A DNA stretch of 22,559 bases from Deltaproteobacteria bacterium (GTDB taxonomy: Bacteria > Myxococcota_A > UBA796 > UBA2385). Shown piece by piece: positions 1-6,521 of the stretch (positions are counted from its first letter, which is position 1; the number at the start of each line of letters is the position of its first letter). The DNA lies in contig CANHON010000017.1 of the NCBI GenBank assembly GCA_947462115.1, positions 1 to 22,559 on the forward strand, written 5' to 3'. The position numbers and the translations under genes are program-made. The notes under the pieces are model-generated. The model was given only the letters and a program-made list of their open reading frames with translations. It had not been told where the DNA came from and ran no database searches.

Positions 1-996
1 GGCCGGCGCCAGCGCGAGGAGCAGGTCGAGGCCCTTCTGCTCGACCAGCCGGGAGACGACCCCGATGAGCAGCTCGCCCGGCTCGCGGAGCAGCCCGAGC
101 TCCGCCAACAAGGCCCGCTTGCAGGACGCTTTTCCCGAGAGGTCGCTGGCCGAGAACGGCGCGGTGAGCCCGGCGCCGACAACGGGGTCCCAGGCGGCGA
201 AATCCAAGCCGTTGACGATCCCGGTCACGCCGCGGGCCGCGAGGATCGGGTCGAGGCCGCAGCCCTGTGCCGGCGCGCAGACCTCGCGGGCGTAGGTGGG
301 CGAGACCGTCGAGACCCGCGTGGCGAGGCGAAGGCCGCCAGCGAGCAGGTTCCCCGCGCCCGCGTGCTGGTAGGGCCCCCCGCGCACCGCGGCGCTCAGC
401 GGCAAGCCCAGCGCTTCGCTGGCGCCAAACACCCCCTGGTAGGCCAAGTTGTGCACGGTGAGCAGCGTGGGCAGCGAACGGCCGCGGTCGGCCAGCACCC
501 CGGGCGCCGCGGCCGCCTGCCAGTCGTGCAGGTGCAGCAGGTCCACGCGGCCCCCGCAGAGCGCGTCCCCCGCGCTGACGGCCGCCTCCGCCAGCGTGGC
601 GAAGCGCTCCACATTGTCCTCGTAGCCGCGCAGCACGTAGGCGCTGTGGTCCCCGCCGTAGAGGGTGGGCCGGTCAAAGACCCCGCGCAGCTCCAAGAAG
701 AAGATCGGCGGCCCCGGCGCCCGCACGGTGAAGATGCGGGCGCCCCGACGGTGCCGGAGGGTCGGCCGCAGCCCGGTGTCGATGAGGCGGAGGCCGAGGC
801 GCCGCGCCGCCGCCCGCACCTGCGGGTACAGCGGGAGGAGCGTGCTGACGGTCACGCCGGGGTCGGCCGAGGCGACGGCGGCGGGCAGGGCCCCCACCAC
901 GTCGGCGAGGCCGCCGGTCTTGCACCACGGGGTGCCCTCGGACGCGAGGCTCAGCACCCGGAGCCCGCCCACCGCCGGCCCCGGCGCCCCGCTCAT
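1..996 (-). CDS. glgA: Glycogen synthase GlgA (3' end beyond window)
   Basis: Transfers glucose from ADP-glucose to the growing alpha-1,4-glucan in the cytoplasm (GT5 family, GT-B fold). The visible 332 residues are the N-terminal half and the start of the second domain; the C-terminal part lies left of the window. Seen: the nucleotide-sugar binding motif KTGGLADVVGALP at residues 26-38, then HDWQ, TVHNLAYQG, STVSPTYAREV, the NGLD..WDP segment and SRLVEQKGLDLL at the edge, in the usual family order. The ATG at 996 overlaps the glgC stop as ATGA and has no clear Shine-Dalgarno of its own, so translation is probably coupled to glgC. Family assignment is firm. Donor specificity for ADP-glucose rather than UDP-glucose is inferred from the bacterial family and the glgC neighbour. 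Confidence 0.95.
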   Translation of the reverse strand, partial: MSGAPGPAVGGLRVLSLASEGTPWCKTGGLADVVGALPAAVASADPGVTVSTLLPLYPQVRAAARRLGLRLIDTGLRPTLRHRRGARIFTVRAPGPPIFFLELRGVFDRPTLYGGDHSAYVLRGYEDNVERFATLAEAAVSAGDALCGGRVDLLHLHDWQAAAAPGVLADRGRSLPTLLTVHNLAYQGVFGASEALGLPLSAAVRGGPYQHAGAGNLLAGGLRLATRVSTVSPTYAREVCAPAQGCGLDPILAARGVTGIVNGLDFAAWDPVVGAGLTAPFSASDLSGKASCKRALLAELGLLREPGELLIGVVSRLVEQKGLDLLLALAPA

Positions 997-2390
997 GTCC
1001 GGGCGGTGCGGTAGCGGTGGCCGGCCGACTCGTGGCTGTGTCGATCGCGCCGCGAGACGGTGTACCGCCCCTTGAGCGCGCCCATCTCGGCGCTCGTGGC
1101 GTGGTCGTTCTCCAGCAGGTCGGCGATGTCGTGGGCCAGCTCGATCGGGCCCTCGACCGGCACCCGCGTGCCCTTGGGCAGCACGATGACGCCCAGCTCG
1201 CTGATGAAGGGGAAGCGGGCCCGATCGGCCTCGGGGTCCAAGCCGATGGTGGCCCCGGCGGCGATGGTGCAGTTCTTGTCGGCCATCACCTTGCGGAGCT
1301 GCGCGCCGGCGCCCACGTCGCAGCCGCTCAGCAGCAGGCTCTCGTCCACCGAAGCGCCGCTGTGGACGAAGCAGTCGTAGCCGATGATGGACTCGCGGAT
1401 GCGCGCCGACTGGATGATCGAGCCCTCGCAGACGAGGCTGTCGATCACGTCCGCCGAGGGCATGCCCTCCGCCTGCACGAAGCGGGCGGGCGGGTAGTCG
1501 CGCTGGGCGGTGCGGATGCGCCAGCGGCGGTTGTAGAGGTTGAGCGTCGGCGCGAGGCTGCGCAGCTCCATGTTGGCCACGTAGTAGCTGTCCATGGTGC
1601 CCACATCGCGCCAGTAGGCCCGGGCCTCCTCGGGGTCGCCCGGCACGCGGTTGGTGGCGAAGTCATAGATGTAGACCCGCGCCCCGGCCTCGACCATCGC
1701 CGGGATGATGTTCTTGCCGAAGTCGTGGGCCGAGCCCGACAAGGCGGCGTCCCGCACCAGCTCGTCTTGCAGCACATCGGAGCGGAAGAAGTAGTTGCCC
1801 ATCGACACCAGGGCGAGCTCCGGGCGCCCGGGGATGCACTTGGGCTCCTGCGGCTTCTCCTGAAAGCCGATGACCCGCCCCTCTTCATCCACTTGGATGA
1901 CGCCGAACTGGTGGGCCTCCTCGATCGGCACGGGGTAGGCGGCGATGGTCAGATCGGCGGCCACGGCGGTGTGGCGGGCCTCCATCTGCTCCACCGCGAT
2001 CTTGTAGATGTGGTCGCCGCCGAAGATCGCCACGTGCTCCGAGCGGGCGTCGCGCACGAGGTTGAGGTTCTGGAAAACGGCGTCGGCGGTGCCGAGGTAC
2101 CAGTGCTCGCCCCGGCGCATCTGGGCCGGCACCACCTCGATGAACTCCCCCATGCCGCTGACGTGCCAGTTGCGGTTGAGGTGCTTGATGAGGCTGCTCG
2201 CCATGTACTGGGTGAGCACGAACACGCGCCGGTAGCCCGAGTTCACGAAGTTGCTGAGCACAAAGTCGATGATGCGGTAGCGCCCGCCGAAGGGCACCGC
2301 GGGCTTGGCCCGGTGACAGGTGAGCGGGCCCAAGCGGGAGCCTTTGCCGCCCGCCAAGATCATCACGATGGTGTTGTCCCGATAGCTCAT
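993..2390 (-). CDS. glgC: Glucose-1-phosphate adenylyltransferase GlgC
   Basis: Makes ADP-glucose from ATP and glucose-1-phosphate, the committed step of glycogen synthesis, and feeds the GlgA encoded just downstream. Residues 11-36 hold the nucleotidyltransferase signature (AGGKGSRLGPLT, then RAKPAVPFGG). FGGDHIY is at 123-129, FQEKP at 176-180, the KNIIP segment at 226-230 and YWRDVGTMDSYY at 259-270. The C-terminal third is a left-handed beta-helix type region. I chose ATG 2390 because GGAGG lies 5 bases upstream and the motif then sits near the N-terminus; an in-frame extension of 28 residues upstream is Arg/Ala-rich and unlike the family. At 465 residues it is longer than the roughly 430 of E. 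coli GlgC; the excess is a basic, His/Arg-rich tail of about 25 residues. The stop overlaps the glgA ATG by 4 bases. Confidence 0.96.
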   Translation of the reverse strand: MSYRDNTIVMILAGGKGSRLGPLTCHRAKPAVPFGGRYRIIDFVLSNFVNSGYRRVFVLTQYMASSLIKHLNRNWHVSGMGEFIEVVPAQMRRGEHWYLGTADAVFQNLNLVRDARSEHVAIFGGDHIYKIAVEQMEARHTAVAADLTIAAYPVPIEEAHQFGVIQVDEEGRVIGFQEKPQEPKCIPGRPELALVSMGNYFFRSDVLQDELVRDAALSGSAHDFGKNIIPAMVEAGARVYIYDFATNRVPGDPEEARAYWRDVGTMDSYYVANMELRSLAPTLNLYNRRWRIRTAQRDYPPARFVQAEGMPSADVIDSLVCEGSIIQSARIRESIIGYDCFVHSGASVDESLLLSGCDVGAGAQLRKVMADKNCTIAAGATIGLDPEADRARFPFISELGVIVLPKGTRVPVEGPIELAHDIADLLENDHATSAEMGALKGRYTVSRRDRHSHESAGHRYRTART

Positions 2391-2436
2391 GTCCGCCTCC
2401 GGGCCGCCCGCGCGGGCGACAGATCGCCGAAGCCGC

Positions 2437-2444
2437 ATGCTACA
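2437..2444 (-). promoter_or_regulatory. Candidate extended -10 of glgC
   Basis: On the minus strand the sequence reads TGTAGCAT, that is a TAGCAT hexamer (4 of 6 to TATAAT) preceded by TG. A start of transcription about 7 bases later would give a leader of about 40 bases ending in the GGAGG of glgC. No good -35 is seen at 16-18 bases. The same octamer lies before the PEGA gene at 12329-12336. The rest of the divergent gap 2391-2593 shows no other clear element. Confidence 0.3.
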
Positions 2445-2593
2445 AGCCGCGGCAGGTGCGCGTCGCCACATCAACCAAAGCAGCCTCAGTTAAACCATTC
2501 TGACCGCTGAATCTGCCGCGGGTCAGTGCCGGGGGGCGGGCGGCGCCGCGCCAACCGGCCCCAGAGCGGCTACGGAGCGCCGCGGGGGCGTAC

Positions 2594-3892
2594 GTGACCG
2601 AGCAGCAGCGCGGCGTCGGGGCCAGAGGGTGGGCGGCCGCGGCCGCAGCGGCGGCGGTGGCGGCCTTGCTCGGCGCGCGCTGCCTCTCCAGCGATCCGCC
2701 GCAATCGACCCCGCCCGCCGCGCAGCTGAGCACGGAGCTCTCCGCCCCGCGCCCCGATCGTCCTGGCCGCCGCGCGGGCGCCCGGCCAAGCGCGCCCGAG
2801 GCAGCCCCAGCGGAGGCCTTCGATGGGGACGGCGAGGGGGCGGGCGAGGCCGAGCCGATCCGCTGCGCCCTGACCACCGCCGAGGCCGCGCCCCACCCGC
2901 CCTTGGACTTTTTGCGGGTGCAGACCGCCGAGGGAGCCGCCGGCCCGCCGGTGCTCGCCGAGCCCACCGGCCCGGGGGAGTGGACCTTGACGCTGCCGCC
3001 GGAGTGGGGCCGCGGGCAGGACTTGCCGGGCGATCACCTCATGGAGCAGGTCGACCCGGAACAGCTGCAGCTCATCGGGCCGACGATCCGCCCGCTCCTG
3101 GTCTCGCTCCAGCCGGGGTCCTGCGTGGCCGCGCCGCTGCGCTTCGTCGCCCCCCTGCGCTGCTCGCTCGGGCCGGGCTTGGCGGAGGCGCTCGCGGGCG
3201 GCGAGGAGACCGGCAGCTACGCGATCCGCCCCGCGCTGGCCCACGCCGTCTCGGCCGACGCCTTGCTCATCTGGCCCAAGGCGGCCGAGGGCGAAGTCCA
3301 GCTCCACCTGCCCGACCAGCCGCCCATGCCCCTGCGCTGGACCGAGGCCGGCTGCGCGCCGCCCCAGCCGCGGCCCACCGCGACCGTCGAGGGCCGGGTC
3401 ATCGACCCCTTGGGGGGCGAAGGGCTGCGCTTCGTCGAGGGCTGCGACACCGGCGGACGGGTCGATCCCGACGGGCGCTTCACGCTGACCATCGCCGCCG
3501 ACGGCCCGTGTCAGATCGAGGCCTTCCGCATGGACGGAAGCTTGCGGGCGCTCAGCGAGCCGGTCGCCGTCGATCCCGAGCCGGACGACGTGATTGAGGT
3601 CACCCTCACGCTGCCCGAGGAGCAGATGGCCGGCCTTGGCATGGCCTTCCGAAGCCTCCCGCAGGGCATCGTCGCGGTGCAGGTCTACCCCGACACCCCC
3701 GCCTACGAGGCGGGCCTCCGCCCCGGCGACCTCATCCTGGAGGTGGACGGCCAGGCCACCGCCGGCATGTCCGACAATGACTTCATCGCCTTCGCCACCG
3801 GCCCGGCCGGGACGAGCGTGCGGCTGCTGGTCGAGGACAGCGAGGGCGAGCGCAGCGCCGCGGACATCCGCCGGGCCGCGGTCTCGCGCTGA
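2594..3892 (+). CDS. Membrane-anchored protein with carboxypeptidase-regulatory-like and PDZ domains
   Basis: Function unknown; probably an envelope protein that binds peptide C-termini or loops through its PDZ domain. Starts at GTG 2594 with a GGGGGC stretch a few bases upstream. Residues 12-29 are an Ala-rich hydrophobic segment (uncleaved anchor or signal peptide), followed by a Pro/Ala-rich linker to about 85. Residues 86-260 are unassigned and contain several Cys. Residues 262-340 (EGRVIDPLGG ... GRFTLTI ... VEVTLTLPEE-like) resemble the carboxypeptidase regulatory / Ig-like fold. Residues 344-422 are a PDZ domain with the characteristic DTPAYEAGLRPGDLILEVDG. There is no protease domain such as the HtrA or CtpA catalytic core, so this is not a degradative enzyme by itself. 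It ends 3 bases before the stop of the convergent gene. Confidence 0.8.
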   Translation: MTEQQRGVGARGWAAAAAAAAVAALLGARCLSSDPPQSTPPAAQLSTELSAPRPDRPGRRAGARPSAPEAAPAEAFDGDGEGAGEAEPIRCALTTAEAAPHPPLDFLRVQTAEGAAGPPVLAEPTGPGEWTLTLPPEWGRGQDLPGDHLMEQVDPEQLQLIGPTIRPLLVSLQPGSCVAAPLRFVAPLRCSLGPGLAEALAGGEETGSYAIRPALAHAVSADALLIWPKAAEGEVQLHLPDQPPMPLRWTEAGCAPPQPRPTATVEGRVIDPLGGEGLRFVEGCDTGGRVDPDGRFTLTIAADGPCQIEAFRMDGSLRALSEPVAVDPEPDDVIEVTLTLPEEQMAGLGMAFRSLPQGIVAVQVYPDTPAYEAGLRPGDLILEVDGQATAGMSDNDFIAFATGPAGTSVRLLVEDSEGERSAADIRRAAVSR

Positions 3893-3895
3893 GGC

Positions 3896-4483
3896 TCAGC
3901 GTTGAAGGCCGCGCTTGTGGGCATCCAGCACCGCGGCGGCCCGCTCGGCGGGGCACTGGATCTCGGTGTCCGAGACCGCCGCGCCCACCGCCACCACCCG
4001 GCCGCCCAGCGCCCGCTCCTCGGGGCTCGGGCCGATCATGCCGCCGCGCCAGCCCTTCCAGCACCGCGCCCCGTCCAGCTGGACGATCAGCACCGGCGCC
4101 GGGGGGTTGGTGGCGCCCTCGGGGTGGGTGGACTTCACCTCGTCCCAGCGCGGCAGCCCGGTGGTCGGCGGCGGCGGGGGCGGAGGGTTGCGGGTCATCA
4201 CCGGCTCCCCGAGCGCTGGCCGCCCCGGCGGACCCGGCTGGGCCTCGGGGATCACCGGCGCGCCCGGCTCGGCCTCGGCGATCCCCGACGCGCCCGCGGC
4301 GCCCGGCCCCGGGGCCTCGACGGCAGCGGGCTCCGGCGGGGGCGTGGGCAGCGCGTCCGTGCCCGGCATCGGCGGGTTGTTCGTCCGCTCGGGCGGCCGG
4401 GCACCGCAGGCCTCAAGGTGGAGGGCGGCGCCGAGGGCGAGCACCCGGACAGGAGAGCGACGGGGGATCTTGGGCGTGGGCAT
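3896..4483 (-). CDS. Proline-rich putative lipoprotein
   Basis: 195 residues, no family recognised. The N-terminus is basic (KIPRRSPVR), followed by a short hydrophobic stretch ending in HLEAC, an imperfect lipobox with Cys26. The Glu at -2 is unusual, so lipidation is uncertain. Residues 30-115 are low-complexity Pro/Ala/Glu/Gly with a PPPPPPP run, which looks like an extended spacer across periplasm or peptidoglycan. The C-terminal 80 residues are less biased and contain two Cys (in the GARCWKGW and EIQCPAE contexts) that could form a disulfide. It is the last gene of the minus-strand run after the xylanase, 47 bases downstream of it, and may be cotranscribed. It converges with the PDZ gene with a 3-base gap between stops. 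Confidence 0.7.
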   Translation of the reverse strand: MPTPKIPRRSPVRVLALGAALHLEACGARPPERTNNPPMPGTDALPTPPPEPAAVEAPGPGAAGASGIAEAEPGAPVIPEAQPGPPGRPALGEPVMTRNPPPPPPPTTGLPRWDEVKSTHPEGATNPPAPVLIVQLDGARCWKGWRGGMIGPSPEERALGGRVVAVGAAVSDTEIQCPAERAAAVLDAHKRGLQR

Positions 4484-4530
4484 GCCCGGAGCCTACCACC
4501 CGCGCCTGACACGGAGAGGGGCCCAGGGGC

Positions 4531-6048
4531 TCAGGGGCTCGCTTCGCAGTCCACCCGCAGGCTCGGCGCGTCGATCCAAAGCTCTCGCCCAGCGGCCGGG
4601 CCCTCTACATACAGGTCCGCGGTGCGGAGCTCCCCTTGCAGCGCGACCCGAAGCGGCCCCTCCAGCCGAAGCCATCCGTCGGCGGTGGCCCGCCCGCTCG
4701 CGACCGACACATAGCGCTCGCCGAGGCCGTCCACGATCCGCAGGGTCAGCGCGACGGGGGCCGGCGGGCCCGCGTTGAGGCGCACGCGCACCCCAGCGCG
4801 GAGGGGGAGGCCGGCTGTGAGGCTGGAGAGCACCGAGTGGACCGGGCCCTGCCACGCCTCGGTCCGCCCCGCGACCACCATGGCCGCCGCGGCGCCGCCC
4901 TTGGGCCCGACCTGGAGGGGCCCGCCCGAGCTCCGCCAGCCGGCGTGGGCGCCGACCTTGGGCGCCGGCAGCCGCTCGATGGCGCAGGTCGGATCCGGCT
5001 GCCCGAGCAGGGCGGCGCGGACGGCGTAGTAGCCGAGCTTGGGCTGCAGATCGTCATTGAACAGCAGCGGCCGGTCATCGCCGAGCGTCCCGTCCACCCA
5101 GGTGTGGCGGTCCGAGAGGCCCCAGAAGCTCAGCTCCCGACAGGCGGGCTCGGCCACACAGGCGGCCGTCCACCCGTAGAGCAGGCGGGCCTGCGCGGCC
5201 TCGGCTCCCCAGGCAGAACCTGCGAGGTGCCTCACCTGCACGTCAATCTCGGTGAGGTGGACCTCTAAGCCCAGCGCGGCGAAGCGGCGCATGTTGGCCG
5301 CGAGCTCGGCGGGCCGCGGCCCCTCCCCCACCTTGAGGTGGCTCTGCAGGCCGACGGCCTCCACCGGGACGCCCGCGGCGCGCCAAGCGGTGAGCAGCCG
5401 CAGCAGTCCGTCCGACTTGGGGTTGCGCGCCTCGATCCCATAGTCGTTGTAGGCGAGCACGGCCGCCGGGTCGAGCGCCTTGGTCTTCACGAAGGCATCG
5501 CGCAGGTGCCGATCGCCGTCGACCCGCCACAGCGCGGTCTTCGAGACGGTGCCGTCGTCTTCGAGGGCCTCGTTGACCACGTCCCAGGTGCGCACGCGGC
5601 CCGCGGTGGCCGACACGAGGCGCTCGAGGTGCTGCTGCTGGGCGACCATCAGCTCGGCGTCCGACAAGGCGACCGCCCAGGCCGGGAGCTGCTGATCCCA
5701 CAGCAGCGTGTGCCCGCGGACAGACTGCCGACCCTGGGATGCCGCGTCAAAAATGACCTGCCAGTGCTGATCCTGGACGAGCTCTGGCCGCGGCTGCACC
5801 GGCGCCCACTTCAGCGCGTTCTCGGGGGTGACCGCGTTGAACTCTGCCTGGATCAGCCGGGCATAGGCCGGCTCCCGCACCAGCGGCTCATAGGCCACCG
5901 CCACCCCGATGCGCCGGCCCGTCGTCTCGGCCGCGGCGCGCAAGGTCATGCGCAGAGGCTCCGCGGCGCGCAGGCCCCCCGGCCCGGCGATCGCCGCGGC
6001 GCACAGGGCGGCGCCCACCCACGCGGGCCGAGTGGAGGACGCGGCCAC
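4531..6048 (-). CDS. Secreted GH10 endo-1,4-beta-xylanase with C-terminal CBM
   Basis: Hydrolyses internal beta-1,4-xylosidic bonds of xylan with retention of configuration, outside the cell. Residues 1-29 are a signal peptide with a likely cut after LRA. The GH10 barrel spans about 40-350: TPENALKW at 74-81, GHTLLWDQQLPAW at 112-124, the acid/base Glu160 in WDVVNEAL, NDYGIE at 201, GLQSHL at 233 and the nucleophile Glu267 in HLTEIDV, then FWGLSDRHTW. Residues about 365-500 match the CBM4/9/22-type jelly roll (AWQGPVHSVLSSLTAGLPL, RYVSVASG, DLYVEGPAAG, WIDAPSLRV). The start is GTG 6048, directly abutting the TAA of the upstream small gene, so translation is probably coupled. At 505 residues the enzyme looks intact. 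Confidence 0.95.
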   Translation of the reverse strand: MAASSTRPAWVGAALCAAAIAGPGGLRAAEPLRMTLRAAAETTGRRIGVAVAYEPLVREPAYARLIQAEFNAVTPENALKWAPVQPRPELVQDQHWQVIFDAASQGRQSVRGHTLLWDQQLPAWAVALSDAELMVAQQQHLERLVSATAGRVRTWDVVNEALEDDGTVSKTALWRVDGDRHLRDAFVKTKALDPAAVLAYNDYGIEARNPKSDGLLRLLTAWRAAGVPVEAVGLQSHLKVGEGPRPAELAANMRRFAALGLEVHLTEIDVQVRHLAGSAWGAEAAQARLLYGWTAACVAEPACRELSFWGLSDRHTWVDGTLGDDRPLLFNDDLQPKLGYYAVRAALLGQPDPTCAIERLPAPKVGAHAGWRSSGGPLQVGPKGGAAAAMVVAGRTEAWQGPVHSVLSSLTAGLPLRAGVRVRLNAGPPAPVALTLRIVDGLGERYVSVASGRATADGWLRLEGPLRVALQGELRTADLYVEGPAAGRELWIDAPSLRVDCEASP

Positions 6049-6327
6049 TTAGTCCACGCACTCCAAGCTGACGGTGCCGAGCTCGCCGGGCGACTTCTCC
6101 ACCGACAGGACCCGCCACCGGCTGCCGTCCACCTCAATTTCACTGCCTTCGCCCACGAAGATCGTGCCACCCGGCAGCGCCAAGGCGCAGATCCGCCCCG
6201 TCTCCTCTTGACCGTCCCCCTTCCGGTACCGGCCGTGCGTCATGTTCCCCATCGGAACGCGGACCGCGCCGAGCATCCCGACCGTGGTCTCCTCAATGCT
6301 CTCGCGTTGCCCCTTGTGCCCTGACAT
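6049..6327 (-). CDS. Small hypothetical protein upstream of xylanase
   Basis: 92 residues, no family recognised. It is mostly beta-prone with a Gly/Glu-rich second half (IFVGEGSEIEVDGSRWRVLSVE), suggesting a small beta-barrel, and has no signal peptide or membrane segment. I chose ATG 6327 because a GGGGG lies 7 bases upstream; the longer in-frame extension is Arg-rich and unlike a protein. Its TAA is immediately followed by the GTG of the GH10 gene, so the two are almost certainly one transcript. A 6-bp GGCGGC/GCCGCC hairpin lies directly upstream of the ribosome binding site. The role is unknown; being cytoplasmic, it is not an obvious part of xylan attack. Confidence 0.75.
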   Translation of the reverse strand: MSGHKGQRESIEETTVGMLGAVRVPMGNMTHGRYRKGDGQEETGRICALALPGGTIFVGEGSEIEVDGSRWRVLSVEKSPGELGTVSLECVD

Positions 6328-6339
6328 CGCCCAACCCCC

Positions 6340-6356
6340 GGCGGCTGAGCGCCGCC
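6340..6356 (-). promoter_or_regulatory. Hairpin next to the ribosome binding site of the 92-residue gene
   Basis: Perfect 6-bp stem GGCGGC/GCCGCC with a 5-base loop, immediately 5' of the GGGGG ribosome binding site at 6335-6339 on the minus strand. It could affect initiation at 6327. In DNA this GC-rich such a short stem can occur by chance. Confidence 0.25.
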
Positions 6357-6521
6357 TTGGTCCTCGCCCCTCAACACGGGCCGCCGCCGACCATCGGCGC
6401 GTGCGGGCCTGAGGAGGAAGGTGCCCAAGCGACAAGCTATACCTGATCCGACGCCGGGGCCCGGCGCCCGCCGGTCCGCTCTGCACGCCGACCGTCCGAC
6501 GGAGCCCCCAACGGAGACCGC

